DNA of 64,000 nucleotides from Chitinophaga pinensis (GTDB taxonomy: Bacteria > Bacteroidota > Bacteroidia > B-17B0 > Aurantibacillaceae), in NCBI GenBank assembly GCA_945860225.1, contig CAMAPT010000020.1, positions 1-64,000 of the forward strand. Reading direction: 5' to 3'. Positions 1-8,485 of the stretch are shown piece after piece. The translations under genes and the position numbers were made by a program. Each line of letters starts with the position of its first letter. Positions within the stretch are counted from its first letter, which is position 1. Under the pieces are notes generated by a model. That model ran no database searches. It was not told the origin of the DNA and was given only the letters and a program-made list of their open reading frames with translations.

Positions 1-119
1 TTAAAATCTGTTTTTTCGATAATTTTTCTTTGAATCTCTATTTCATCATCATTAAAATTGATGATATTAATTTGCTCCAATAATTCATTAAACGAAGGTT
101 TATTTTCAGATAAATCCAT
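1..119 (-). CDS. N-terminal fragment of an unrecognised protein, cut by the window edge
   Basis: An ATG at 117-119 on the minus strand opens a frame with no stop up to the window start, giving about 39 residues beginning MDLSENKPSFNELLEQ. The fragment is acidic and probably helical, and I do not recognise it. It lies downstream of the tRNA-Gly/tRNA-Leu pair on the same strand, beyond a strong terminator at 212-240, so it is probably transcribed separately. A gene next to a tRNA pair could belong to an integrated element, but nothing here proves that. Confidence 0.4.
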   Translation of the reverse strand, partial: MDLSENKPSFNELLEQINIINFNDDEIEIQRKIIEKTDF

Positions 120-172
120 AAAATGAATTTACTAAAAAATAGCACAAGAAATATCTGTTTTTTTGAAATTTG

Positions 173-191
173 TTTGACCCTGGTTTGACCC
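173..191. repeat. Short direct repeat TTTGACCC x2
   Basis: The octamer TTTGACCC occurs at 173-180 and again at 184-191, separated by three bases, in the gap between the edge gene and the tRNA terminator. It could be chance, an operator, or a remnant of an attachment site beside the tRNA genes. Only the repeat itself is seen. Confidence 0.3.
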
Positions 192-211
192 ATCAAAAAA
201 ATAAATGAAAC

Positions 212-240
212 AAAAAAGCCTTTCATTTCTGAAAGGCTTG
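212..240 (-). terminator. Rho-independent terminator after tRNA-Leu
   Basis: A perfect 10-bp stem (216-225 with 230-239) encloses a 4-nt loop. Read on the minus strand it is followed by a run of six T. It ends the tRNA-Gly/tRNA-Leu transcript. Confidence 0.85.
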
Positions 241-250
241 ATTTTGCTAG

Positions 251-334
251 TACCCCAGACGGGACTTGAACCCGTACGTCCGCGAAGACACAGGATTTTA
301 AGTCCTGCGTGTCTACCAATTCCACCACCGGGGC
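251..334 (-). tRNA. tRNA-Leu (anticodon UAA)
   Basis: 84-nt class II tRNA. The acceptor GCCCCGG pairs with CTGGGGT, allowing two G-U pairs, and the discriminator is A. The anticodon arm CAGGA-CTTAAAA-TCCTG carries TAA, and a long variable arm and a TPsiC arm with GTTCAAG are visible. CCA is not encoded. It lies 32 nt downstream of tRNA-Gly on the same strand and shares its promoter and terminator. Confidence 0.95.
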
Positions 335-366
335 ATTTGATAAATAACAGATAGAATCTGTTATCG

Positions 367-439
367 AGCGAAAGACGGGTCTCGAACCCGCGACCTTAAC
401 CTTGGCAAGGTTACGCTCTACCAACTGAGCTACTTTCGC
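367..439 (-). tRNA. tRNA-Gly (anticodon GCC)
   Basis: 73-nt cloverleaf. The acceptor GCGAAAG pairs with CTTTCGC, the discriminator is T, the D arm reads GCTCAGTTGGTAGAGC, the anticodon stem-loop is AACCT-TGCCAAG-GTT with GCC, and the TPsiC loop has GTTCGAG. CCA is not encoded. It is the first gene of a two-tRNA transcript with tRNA-Leu. Confidence 0.95.
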
Positions 440-482
440 TTATTATTTTTTTAAAGAACTACCGTTTTTTAAATTCGGTTCG

Positions 483-512
483 CAAAGGTAATTATTTTTT
501 CAGTATGACAAA
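483..512 (-). promoter_or_regulatory. Bacteroidota-type promoter for the tRNA-Gly/tRNA-Leu transcript
   Basis: On the minus strand TTTG (509-512) is followed after 18 nt by TACCTTTG (483-490). This fits the Bacteroidota sigma consensus TTTG-N19-TAnnTTTG. The expected start is near position 476, about 37 nt before tRNA-Gly. It sits just past the end of mutS. Confidence 0.75.
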
Positions 513-539
513 ATTTTTTTTCGTTTTTTTTTATTTTTT

Positions 540-3200
540 TCATCCTCCAATCAGTCGTTTAATGTCATTTAATTTCATTAAGGCTTCAATGGGAGTTAAT
601 GTATTGATATCCGTTTTAATTAATTCGTCTTTAATTTGCTCCAAAACAGGGTCATTTAACTGAAAAAAACTAAGCTGATAATCTTTTTTAAGAGAATTTG
701 TGGTTGATTGAACAACTGGAGAATACACTTCTTTATCTTGTAATTTGGCATGTACTTCCGATTCTTCTAATTCTATATCATGCTCTTTTTCTAATTTTTT
801 TAATATTTCGCCTGCCCTATCTACAACCAGTTTTGGCATACCGGCCATGCGGGCCACATGAATTCCAAAGCTATGCTCACTGCCGCCTTCCTGTAATTTT
901 CTTAAGAAAATAATTTTGTTATTCACTTCCTTTACCGACACATTGTAATTTTTGATACGAGTAAAGTAATTGGTCATTTCATTCAATTCATGATAATGGG
1001 TAGCAAAAAGGGTTTTCGCTCTGTTTTTAGGCTGAACATGTAAATATTCGGCAATGGCCCAAGCAATAGAAATACCATCGTAGGTAGAGGTACCTCTTCC
1101 TATTTCATCGAGCAAAATCAAACTGCGGTCGCTTAAATTATTCAAAATACTAGCCGTTTCGTTCATTTCTACCATAAAGGTTGATTCTCCGCTCGATATA
1201 TTATCGCTAGCACCTACCCTGGTAAATATTTTGTCTACAATTCCAATTTCTGCGCTCTTAGCAGGCACGAAACATCCTATCTGAGCCATTAATGTAATAA
1301 GGGCCACTTGGCGCAACAAGGCCGATTTACCGCTCATATTAGGCCCGGTTATCATCATAATTTGCTGCGTATGATTATCTAAATTAACGGAATTGCTGAC
1401 ATACTCTGTCCCTAATGGCAATTGTTTTTCAATAACAGGATGTCGACCATCCTCAATATAGATTGTAAACTCATTGGTTAATTTCGGGCACACATACGAA
1501 TTGTCTTTCGCTATTTTTGAAAAAGACAATAAGCAATCTAGTCTTGAAATCAGAGATGCATTTAATTGAATTGGAATAATGTAATCAATCATATCTCTGA
1601 CCAACGACTCATATAATTGTTGCTCCAGAACGGCTATCTTATCCTCTGCCCCTAAAATTTTTTCTTCATAAATTTTTAATTCAGGTGTAATATATCGCTC
1701 GGCAGTTGTCAAAGTTTGTTTTCTTATCCAATCTTGAGGCACTTTATCCTTATGAACGTTCGTTACTTCGAGGTAATAGCCAAACACATTGTTATAAGAA
1801 ACTTTTAATGAAGAAATCCCTGTGCGTTCAATTTCACGCTGCTGCACTTGCAACAAATAATCTTTACCGTGAAAAGCTATTGCCCTTAACTCATCCAACT
1901 CATGATTGACTCCGGCTTGTATTACATTTCCTTTCTGAAGCAAAACGGGGGCTTCTTCATTTAATTCTCTTTGCAAACGTTCGCGAATGATACTGCATCC
2001 ATTTAATTGCTCGGCTATTTTTTTTAAAGACGGATTTTCACAATGACCTATCAAATCTTTAATATGTTCAATTAAATAAAGTGAGCGTTTTAATTGAACC
2101 AACTCTCGAGGATTTACCTTACCGGCAGCTACTTTAGAAATCAGTCTTTCTAGGTCGCCAATCTGTTCAAAAAGGGTTCTTAATTGAGTATCTAGATCAT
2201 GATGCGTCTTAAAAAATCCAACAACCTCCAAACGCTCATTAATCAGTTCTAATTGTTTTAAAGGCAAAGCCAACCAGCGTTTCAATAACCTCGATCCCAT
2301 TGGTGTTAATGTCGCGTCCAGAATATCAACCAGGCATTTACCATTATCATGATTTGTACCATATAGTTCTAAATTCCTAACCGTAAACCTATCCAACCAA
2401 ACATATTGGTCTTCCTCAACCCTAGACACAGAGGTAATATGCTGAAGTTTGTCGTGTTTGGTCTCGCCAAGGTAATGGAGAATAGCTCCACAACTCATAA
2501 TAGCTAAGGGTAAATGTTCAATCCCAAATCCTTTTAAACTATTGGTTCCAAATTGTTTAATTAAAGCCTCATAACCAAAATCTAATGTAAAAGCCCAATC
2601 ATCCAACCCGAAAATATAAAAACGGTCGCCAATAAGATTGAGCAAAGACTGACGTTTATTTTTCTCGAATAAAATTTCGTTTGGTTTAAATCCTTGAATC
2701 AATTTTTCGATATAAGACAACTCTCCTTCGGCCACAAGAAATTCACCAGTAGAAACGTCCAAAAACGAAACTCCTGCGCGTTCCTTATCAATATGAATAC
2801 TCGCTAAAAAATTATTCGACTTATGTTCTAGCACCTTTTCATTAAAACTAACCCCAGGTGTTACCAATTCGGTAACGCCTCGCTTCACAATTCCTTTTAC
2901 TGATTTTGGGTCTTCTAACTGGTCGCAAATAGCCACCCTAAAACCTGCACGAACAAGTTTAGGCAAATACGTATCCACACTATGATGCGGAAATCCAGCT
3001 AATTCTATATAACTAGCAGCGCCATTAGCACGTTTGGTAAGGGTAATGCCCAATATTTTTGAAGACTTAATCGCATCTTCTCCAAATGTTTCATAAAAAT
3101 CGCCAACTCTAAACAATAAAATGGCATCCGGATATTTCGCCTTGATGTCGTTATATTGTTTCATTAAAGGAGTTTCTTTAACCTCTGTTGTTTTTGCCAT
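540..3200 (-). CDS. mutS: DNA mismatch repair protein MutS
   Basis: Cytoplasmic mismatch-recognition ATPase that binds mispaired DNA and recruits MutL. At 886 aa it is a normal full-length MutS1. The N-terminal mismatch-binding domain has the Phe-x-Glu wedge at F35-Y36-E37 (GDFYETF), then connector, lever and clamp regions. The ATPase domain has Walker A GPNMSGKS near residue 620 and Walker [17 protein letters not shown]. The C-terminal tail ends with the usual helical dimerisation segment. It starts at an ATG. It lies alone between the surE-lpxB-SpoIID operon upstream and the tRNA promoter downstream, with 120 bp before it. I see no clear terminator. Confidence 0.98.
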   Translation of the reverse strand: MAKTTEVKETPLMKQYNDIKAKYPDAILLFRVGDFYETFGEDAIKSSKILGITLTKRANGAASYIELAGFPHHSVDTYLPKLVRAGFRVAICDQLEDPKSVKGIVKRGVTELVTPGVSFNEKVLEHKSNNFLASIHIDKERAGVSFLDVSTGEFLVAEGELSYIEKLIQGFKPNEILFEKNKRQSLLNLIGDRFYIFGLDDWAFTLDFGYEALIKQFGTNSLKGFGIEHLPLAIMSCGAILHYLGETKHDKLQHITSVSRVEEDQYVWLDRFTVRNLELYGTNHDNGKCLVDILDATLTPMGSRLLKRWLALPLKQLELINERLEVVGFFKTHHDLDTQLRTLFEQIGDLERLISKVAAGKVNPRELVQLKRSLYLIEHIKDLIGHCENPSLKKIAEQLNGCSIIRERLQRELNEEAPVLLQKGNVIQAGVNHELDELRAIAFHGKDYLLQVQQREIERTGISSLKVSYNNVFGYYLEVTNVHKDKVPQDWIRKQTLTTAERYITPELKIYEEKILGAEDKIAVLEQQLYESLVRDMIDYIIPIQLNASLISRLDCLLSFSKIAKDNSYVCPKLTNEFTIYIEDGRHPVIEKQLPLGTEYVSNSVNLDNHTQQIMMITGPNMSGKSALLRQVALITLMAQIGCFVPAKSAEIGIVDKIFTRVGASDNISSGESTFMVEMNETASILNNLSDRSLILLDEIGRGTSTYDGISIAWAIAEYLHVQPKNRAKTLFATHYHELNEMTNYFTRIKNYNVSVKEVNNKIIFLRKLQEGGSEHSFGIHVARMAGMPKLVVDRAGEILKKLEKEHDIELEESEVHAKLQDKEVYSPVVQSTTNSLKKDYQLSFFQLNDPVLEQIKDELIKTDINTLTPIEALMKLNDIKRLIGG

Positions 3201-3320
3201 AATGAGTGGCTAAGATACAATTATACACTGGGGGTGTACCTATTAAATTTTTAACATAACGTATCGTATTGTTAATATTTTGAAGGAAATCCAAAAAAAC
3301 AAACCAATGAGATAACCGAA

Positions 3321-4562
3321 TCATTCATCTCTAAAAAAACTGAGTTTGTACAAATCAATCAATTGTATTTTTTGGTAATAAAAATTAATAACATCTGTGT
3401 GTTTATACCCCAATTTTGCCATGTGCATAGCTCCTTCCTGACACATTCCTACTCCATGTCCAAAACCTCTTCCTTTAAATATAACTGAATCACCATCCTG
3501 AACAATACTAAAAAAAGTCGATTTCAATTGAAAATCAGTTCTCACATTTTTTAAAGGCACCTTAATGGTATTCATTTCTAAATAAGGTATTCTAACCTCT
3601 TGCTTAAAATTAAGCGCTTTTTTTCTGGCAACAGTATCCTCTATGGGATAATTGTGTTGAGCCTTCAAATAAGTCAACCATTCATCCTTTGCAATTTTTC
3701 GTTCCCATTTAGCGTTTGGCATCTTGATGCTAAATGTATCTTTTACACTTCTCAAATAAGGTAATTTTCGTCCCCAAACATCTTCAGAATTAGCCGTTTG
3801 CCCTCCGCTATTACTATGAAATGTGGCATCTATTAAATTTAAGTCATCATCTACAACAACCTTGCCTTTTGTGTCCCTAACCGACTTTAAAATATCAGCC
3901 TCTGTAGATTTTCCAAAATACACCTGGCAGTGCGTATGATCGCATAAATTAAAATCTTCTCCGGCGTGTTTTTGTAAATTAGATAAAGCAAATGTACGAG
4001 CCATAATGGCTTGTACTTTATAAAATTCGCTATAAGACCGCTTACCGGATTCAGCCTGAACAACACCGGCAATATAGTTATCTAATACAATTTCATTCAC
4101 ACATTTCAATTCACCCAATTCGGCTGTAACCAATAAATTATCTTGATAAAAACGTGGCTTTCTGTCTGGCGACATTAATTTCAATCTAAAGGTTTTAATA
4201 CTATCCTGACTGGCAATTTTTACATGCTTATATTTTCCAATTACCGTTTCAAATGCCCTAATTTCTATTGAATCATTTACACAAGACAATTTAACGATTT
4301 TAAAAGTTTCCGTATTGGCAACCTCTATACCATTAGCCCAAATACGATATTTTCCGGTCTCAGGAGCCAAGGTAAAAGATTCGATTTTAAGCTGCGAAAA
4401 TAATTTGATATACAAAATTTCATTATTAGATATTTTTCTAACAATGGTGCAATGTTTTTTTCTCTTAATGTTCTTAATAGGTTTGGGCGAAAAATCAATG
4501 GTTTTCCATGATACGAAAAACAAGATAACCAACGATGCAATTATGAATTTTTTCTTACGCAT
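3321..4562 (-). CDS. SpoIID/LytB-domain exported protein
   Basis: 413 aa with an N-terminal membrane anchor or uncleaved signal (residues about 5-22, KFIIASLVILFFVSWKT). The second half carries the SpoIID/LytB core: YIAGVVQAESG, YKVQAIMARTFAL, a Cys/His segment DHTHCQVYFG, and the end motif GRGFGHGVGMCQEGA. SpoIID proteins cleave or help cleave peptidoglycan glycan strands stripped of stem peptides, so a periplasmic cell-wall role is likely. Its ATG overlaps the lpxB stop by 8 bp, indicating translational coupling in the surE-lpxB operon. The exact activity in Bacteroidota is not known to me. Confidence 0.85.
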   Translation of the reverse strand: MRKKKFIIASLVILFFVSWKTIDFSPKPIKNIKRKKHCTIVRKISNNEILYIKLFSQLKIESFTLAPETGKYRIWANGIEVANTETFKIVKLSCVNDSIEIRAFETVIGKYKHVKIASQDSIKTFRLKLMSPDRKPRFYQDNLLVTAELGELKCVNEIVLDNYIAGVVQAESGKRSYSEFYKVQAIMARTFALSNLQKHAGEDFNLCDHTHCQVYFGKSTEADILKSVRDTKGKVVVDDDLNLIDATFHSNSGGQTANSEDVWGRKLPYLRSVKDTFSIKMPNAKWERKIAKDEWLTYLKAQHNYPIEDTVARKKALNFKQEVRIPYLEMNTIKVPLKNVRTDFQLKSTFFSIVQDGDSVIFKGRGFGHGVGMCQEGAMHMAKLGYKHTDVINFYYQKIQLIDLYKLSFFRDE

Positions 4563-5679
4563 TGATACGATTATACATTAATTCTGCTACTTTTTTCGAA
4601 GCACCACTATTACCTAATAACATTATTAATTGGTCGTAATTTTTTAAAATATCTTCTCTAACCCCACCTTCAAGTATTTTTAGAAGTTCTTGCTTTAAAT
4701 TTTGTGGTGTTAACTGGTCTTGTATCAATTCCTTAATAACCGGCCTATCTAAAATTAAATTAGGTAAAGAGATGTATTTTAACCTTCCACCCACAACTAG
4801 TTTTGCGATTGCAAAAGACAAAGCTCCACCCTTATAACACACAACCTGAGGCAGTCTAAACAACGCACTTTCTAAAGTAGAAGTTCCTGATTTAATGACG
4901 CCGGCATGAGCATGATGCATTAAGGCATAGGTTTGATTAAATACCACTCTCAATTTTTTATCAATGGCCATTTGATAGGCTTTTTCAGGAAGATTAGTGG
5001 TGCCCGCTATCACAAACTGATAATTTTCAAATTCATCCACAACATCGAGCATAATCGAAAACATACGTTCTATTTCTTGTTTTCGACTACCCGGTAATAC
5101 GGCGATGATTGGACGTTGATCAAGACTATTTTTCTGAATAAACGTATTTCTATCCGGTAAATTCGATTTTTCTTGTTCAATCGCGTCTAACAGAGGATGA
5201 CCTACGTAATCAGCCTTATAATGATGTTTTGCATACGCTTCAACTTCAAAAGGCAATATCACAAACATTTGTTCTACGCATCGCTTAACAATTTCGACCC
5301 TATTTTCTTTCCAGGCCCAAATAGTTGGCGAGATGTAATAAAAAACTCGAATACCTTGTTTTTTTGCCCACTCGGCAATCCGCAAATTAAAGCCGGGATA
5401 ATCAACCAAAATCAATATTTCAGGTTTAAATTCCAAAATATCTTCCTTACAAAAGGTCAAATTTTTAAAAATAGTTCTGATGTTTTTTGCTACCTCCACA
5501 AAACCCATGAAAGCTAAATCTTTAATGTGCTTTATCGGTTTTTCACCTACCACACTTGCCATTAAATCTCCACCCCAAAATCGAAATTGAATCGTTTGAT
5601 CAAGAATTAATAATTCCCGCATCATATTCGATGCATGTAAATCTCCTGATTGTTCTCCTGCTATAACATAATATTTCAT
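4555..5679 (-). CDS. lpxB: Lipid-A-disaccharide synthase LpxB
   Basis: GT19 glycosyltransferase joining UDP-2,3-diacylglucosamine and lipid X to form the lipid A disaccharide at the inner membrane. At 374 aa it has normal length. It opens YYVIAGEQSGDLHASNMM, the family signature, and contains GFVEV, YYISPTIWAWKENR, FEVEAYAKH, YVGHPLLD and VLPGSRKQEI, all expected in LpxB. It is third in the operon surE - small membrane protein - lpxB - SpoIID, 14 nt after the membrane protein and overlapping SpoIID by 8 bp. Pairing with surE is common in Bacteroidota. Confidence 0.97.
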   Translation of the reverse strand: MKYYVIAGEQSGDLHASNMMRELLILDQTIQFRFWGGDLMASVVGEKPIKHIKDLAFMGFVEVAKNIRTIFKNLTFCKEDILEFKPEILILVDYPGFNLRIAEWAKKQGIRVFYYISPTIWAWKENRVEIVKRCVEQMFVILPFEVEAYAKHHYKADYVGHPLLDAIEQEKSNLPDRNTFIQKNSLDQRPIIAVLPGSRKQEIERMFSIMLDVVDEFENYQFVIAGTTNLPEKAYQMAIDKKLRVVFNQTYALMHHAHAGVIKSGTSTLESALFRLPQVVCYKGGALSFAIAKLVVGGRLKYISLPNLILDRPVIKELIQDQLTPQNLKQELLKILEGGVREDILKNYDQLIMLLGNSGASKKVAELMYNRINA

Positions 5680-5693
5680 GTCCTCTCAATAAA

Positions 5694-5987
5694 TTATAAC
5701 AATGAAATATAAAATACTAGCCCAACATATATGAATGAGGCTATAATAATACCTCTTGCAAAATCATATATTTTTTTATTCAACGAAAAATAAAAGATTA
5801 ATAAGTTAGCTACGACACACATAATAGCTACTTCCTGAAGCATGTTTCCATTTTGCAAATAAGTCATAAAACGATTTGGAAAACTAATTTGCGAATGAAA
5901 AAATAGCCAATAGCAAAAAAAACAAAATGCCGGAAAAACAATTCCTGAGACTAAACCTATCCAATTTTTATTGATTTTATCCAACAT
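5694..5987 (-). CDS. Small three-helix membrane protein of unknown function
   Basis: 97 aa with three likely membrane segments at residues about 9-31, 51-70 and 76-96, and short polar loops. I do not recognise a family. It starts 2 nt after the surE stop and ends 14 nt before lpxB, so it is clearly part of that operon. The position suggests an inner-membrane role connected with the envelope, but that is inference only. Confidence 0.8.
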   Translation of the reverse strand: MLDKINKNWIGLVSGIVFPAFCFFCYWLFFHSQISFPNRFMTYLQNGNMLQEVAIMCVVANLLIFYFSLNKKIYDFARGIIIASFIYVGLVFYISLL

Positions 5988-5989
5988 AA

Positions 5990-6760
5990 CTATAATGTAT
6001 TTTTTAAGTGATTAATATATGGATGGGCCGTAAAATCATGCATAATTGGAACAACAGATACATACCCATTTTTTAAAGCCCATTCATCAGTATCTTGTGC
6101 TTCGGGCTCAAAATTTACAAACTTACCTGTCAACCAATAATAAGATCGTCCATAGGGATCTTGTCTTTCTTCGAAATCTTCTACCCAATTGGCCTTTGCC
6201 TGTCTGCAAATTTTAAGTCCATTGATTTCATCGTCTTTTAACTTAGGAAAATTAACATTCAAACATATCCCCTTTGGTAAAGGCTCTTTAAGACAAGAAG
6301 ATATGATTTTTTCAACAAAAACTGTTGTTGCACTAAAATCTGCATTAATATCATAATCACATAAACTAAATCCAACAGAGGACGTTCCCTCTAGCGAACC
6401 CTCAATAGCAGCAGACATAGTTCCGGAATAAATAACATTAATTGAACTGTTGCTACCATGATTAATACCTGATAACACCAAGTCTGGCTTGCGTGGCAAA
6501 AGCTTATTAACTGCCATTTTAACACAGTCTACGGGTGTACCCGTGCAGCTAAATTCTGCATAAGCTGATTTGTGATGAGCTGTTTTTTGTATTCTTAATG
6601 TAGAATTAATCGTAATAGCATGTCCCATCCCACTTTGTGGTTTGTCCGGTGCAATCACAAAAACGTCTCCAAATTTTTGTGCAATAGAAGATAGATGCAA
6701 AATGCCAGGGGCACTAATTCCATCATCATTTGTTATTAATATCAAAGGTTGTTGTCGCAT
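5990..6760 (-). CDS. surE: 5'/3'-nucleotidase SurE
   Basis: Metal-dependent nucleoside-monophosphate phosphatase (survival protein E), 256 aa, normal length. The N-terminal ILITNDDGISAPGI has the Asp-Asp metal ligands. SGINHGSNSS and IYSGTMSAAIEG complete the metal and phosphate site. It starts with ATG (MRQQPLI) and is first in the operon leading to lpxB. It is divergent from ridA, with 230 bp between them. Confidence 0.96.
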   Translation of the reverse strand: MRQQPLILITNDDGISAPGILHLSSIAQKFGDVFVIAPDKPQSGMGHAITINSTLRIQKTAHHKSAYAEFSCTGTPVDCVKMAVNKLLPRKPDLVLSGINHGSNSSINVIYSGTMSAAIEGSLEGTSSVGFSLCDYDINADFSATTVFVEKIISSCLKEPLPKGICLNVNFPKLKDDEINGLKICRQAKANWVEDFEERQDPYGRSYYWLTGKFVNFEPEAQDTDEWALKNGYVSVVPIMHDFTAHPYINHLKNTL

Positions 6761-6864
6761 TGATATAAAACTATTTATTATGCAAGTAGTTTTATAAAAA
6801 AAATAAGTTATTTACTAAATTTGCGATGTTAAATTCTACAACTCCATTTTCAAGTCCTTTTTAT

Positions 6865-6872
6865 TACATTTG
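6865..6872 (+). promoter_or_regulatory. Possible -7 box upstream of ridA
   Basis: TACATTTG matches the Bacteroidota TAnnTTTG box and lies about 120 nt before the ridA ATG. No TTTG is found at the right upstream distance. A second match, TAAATTTG, lies near 6815. The support is weak. Confidence 0.25.
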
Positions 6873-6990
6873 AACTGCAATTAATATAAAAACCATATTA
6901 TTTAAATGATGATTTATTCAAGTTACCTAAATGTCAAAGCAGACATACAGCTTGGATGAACCATCAAACAATTAAAAAAAATATTTGTAT

Positions 6991-7371
6991 ATGAAGAAAA
7001 TAATCAAAACATCGAATGCTCCGGCGCCTATAGGTCCATACCATCAAGCCATTCAAGTTGGCGACTGTGTCTATGTTTCAGGAACAATTGCAATGGATTT
7101 GGATTCAAAACAACTCATCAAAACATCCATAAAAGAAGAAACTAAAATTGTAATGGATTATATTGGTGCTGTATTAAAAGAAGCTAGTTTATCTTACGAT
7201 CATATTGTGAAAGCAACCATTTATTTATCAGATATGAATAATTTTGTTCATGTAAACGAAGTTTATAGTGGTTATTTCACAAAAGAATTTCCTGCAAGAG
7301 CGACTATTCAAGCTGCTAGACTACCAAAAGATGCCAATATTGAAATTAGCGTAGACGCTAAGGTGTTTTAA
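6991..7371 (+). CDS. ridA: RidA family reactive-imine deaminase
   Basis: 126 aa from the ATG at 6991. A TTG six bases upstream is also in frame but less likely. RidA (YjgF/YER057c) trimers hydrolyse reactive 2-aminoacrylate and related imines released by PLP enzymes. Visible family motifs are NAPAPIGPYHQAIQVGD near the N-terminus, VYVSGTIAMD, and the C-terminal substrate-binding segment FPARATIQAARLPKDANIEI with the key Arg. It stands alone on plus, divergent from surE. The closest signature is RidA proper rather than a more distant paralogue. Confidence 0.93.
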   Translation: MKKIIKTSNAPAPIGPYHQAIQVGDCVYVSGTIAMDLDSKQLIKTSIKEETKIVMDYIGAVLKEASLSYDHIVKATIYLSDMNNFVHVNEVYSGYFTKEFPARATIQAARLPKDANIEISVDAKVF

Positions 7372-7470
7372 TATTGAGTACATTTATTACCATTTTGTGT
7401 TTTTAAAGTATATTTTTCTAATCTCATAGAAGGAATTCATCGTTTCACCGAAGAAATATTTGAAACAATA

Positions 7471-7501
7471 TTTGTTTTTATATTTTTTTGTCATAATTTT
7501 A
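7471..7501 (+). promoter_or_regulatory. Probable promoter of the RRM gene
   Basis: TTTG (7471-7474) followed after 19 nt by TAATTTTA (7494-7501). The -7 box matches TAnnTTTG except for its last base. It lies 22 nt before the ATG at 7523. Confidence 0.4.
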
Positions 7502-7522
7502 CCATATTCAATAAAATAAATT

Positions 7523-7780
7523 ATGAACATTTTTGTAAGCAACATCAGTTTTAAAGTTAGAGAACAAGCACTTAATGAACTTTTTTCTCAATTTGGCGAA
7601 GTAACCTCTGTAAGAATTATTAAAGATAAAGAAACAAAACGCAGTCGTGGATTTGGTTTTGTGGAAATGGCCAATGATGATGAAGGTCAAAGAGCAATTG
7701 ATTCATTAAATGGGACTGAACATTATGAACGTTCTATCGTAGTTTCTCAAGCTAAAGGAAAACCTGAAAACGCTCAATAA
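7523..7780 (+). CDS. RRM-domain RNA-binding protein (cold-inducible type)
   Basis: 85 aa consisting almost entirely of one RNA recognition motif. RNP2 is IFVSNI (residues 3-8) and RNP1 is RGFGFVEM (about 42-49), with the beta-alpha-beta pattern between and after. Small single-RRM proteins of this kind occur in Bacteroidota and cyanobacteria and are often cold- or stress-inducible RNA chaperones. The basic, Gln/Lys-rich tail is short. It is monocistronic, with its own promoter candidate and a strong terminator directly downstream. Confidence 0.93.
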   Translation: MNIFVSNISFKVREQALNELFSQFGEVTSVRIIKDKETKRSRGFGFVEMANDDEGQRAIDSLNGTEHYERSIVVSQAKGKPENAQ

Positions 7781-7796
7781 TCATATTCTGTAACAT

Positions 7797-7831
7797 AAAA
7801 AAAGTCTCTCAAAATTTGAGAGACTTTTTTT
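7797..7831. terminator. Bidirectional terminator between the RRM gene and the Rieske-like lipoprotein gene
   Basis: The stem AAAGTCTCTCAAA (7801-7813) pairs with TTTGAGAGACTTT (7815-7827). A-runs lie before it and T-runs after it, so it can work for both convergent genes. Confidence 0.85.
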
Positions 7832-7854
7832 ATGACTATATTTTATATTGCTAC

Positions 7855-8316
7855 CTAATTTTTGATGGTAAGTGTATTAATACCATCAAATACAGTGCTG
7901 TAAAGTTTTAAATTTTGGGTGGCTGGACCTGAAATTAAAACCCCATCATATATTTGCCACTTAGACCCACTAATAGAATCTTTTAAAGTTAAATTGTCTG
8001 ATTCTACTTTTACTCTAGCATAAGGATCTCCAGGATAATATGTAGATGTTCTCTCAACTGCTACAAAATCACTCGACGAGTTAGTTACTGTTTTTCTATA
8101 AAGAACAATTCCATTAACCCCTCCATCAATATACATCCAACCTCCAACGGTTCTGACTTTAAAATAAAGTGGGTCGTTAGGATATATCGTTAAATTAACC
8201 GCCTGATAGGGAATACTGTCATCTGGATCGGTTTGGTTATTTTTTTTACAAGATTTAAAGGAAGTACAAAAAACAACACTAATAAACAGAATTAATATGC
8301 GATTATTTCTAAACAT
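7855..8316 (-). CDS. Lipoprotein resembling a Rieske-fold protein but without iron-sulfur ligands
   Basis: 153 aa with a hydrophobic N-terminus and a lipobox-like Cys at about residue 23 (FKSCKKN). The body has the layout of a Bacteroidota Rieske-type lipoprotein family as I recall it: GGVNGIVLYR, then FVAVERTSTYYP, PYARVKVE, LTLKDSISGSKW, and IYDGVLISGPATQNLKLY. In cluster-bearing relatives the equivalent turns hold Cys/His pairs. Here they read TST, PYAR and DSISGS, so no 2Fe-2S cluster can be bound. The function is unknown. Assignment to the fold is by pattern only. It is convergent with the RRM gene. Confidence 0.7.
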   Translation of the reverse strand: MFRNNRILILFISVVFCTSFKSCKKNNQTDPDDSIPYQAVNLTIYPNDPLYFKVRTVGGWMYIDGGVNGIVLYRKTVTNSSSDFVAVERTSTYYPGDPYARVKVESDNLTLKDSISGSKWQIYDGVLISGPATQNLKLYSTVFDGINTLTIKN

Positions 8317-8485
8317 TGTTAGTTAGTGTAGGTTAAACAAATAAATTTGTCATACAAATATAAATGTTTATTACGGAATATCCATATTCTCATTTATTAC
8401 TATCCAAATGGAAATAAAGGTCTTCACTGATAGCCTACTAAATCATATAGCTATAAAACATCCTATCTATTAACAACATAAATAA

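Noticed and set aside
38-424. Minus-strand frame of 128 residues over the tRNA genes
   Set aside because: It runs across both tRNA genes and their terminator; its translation has no protein-like character.
4315-4581. Plus-strand frame opposite the SpoIID-domain gene
   Set aside because: Antisense shadow of a well-supported gene, with no promoter or family features.
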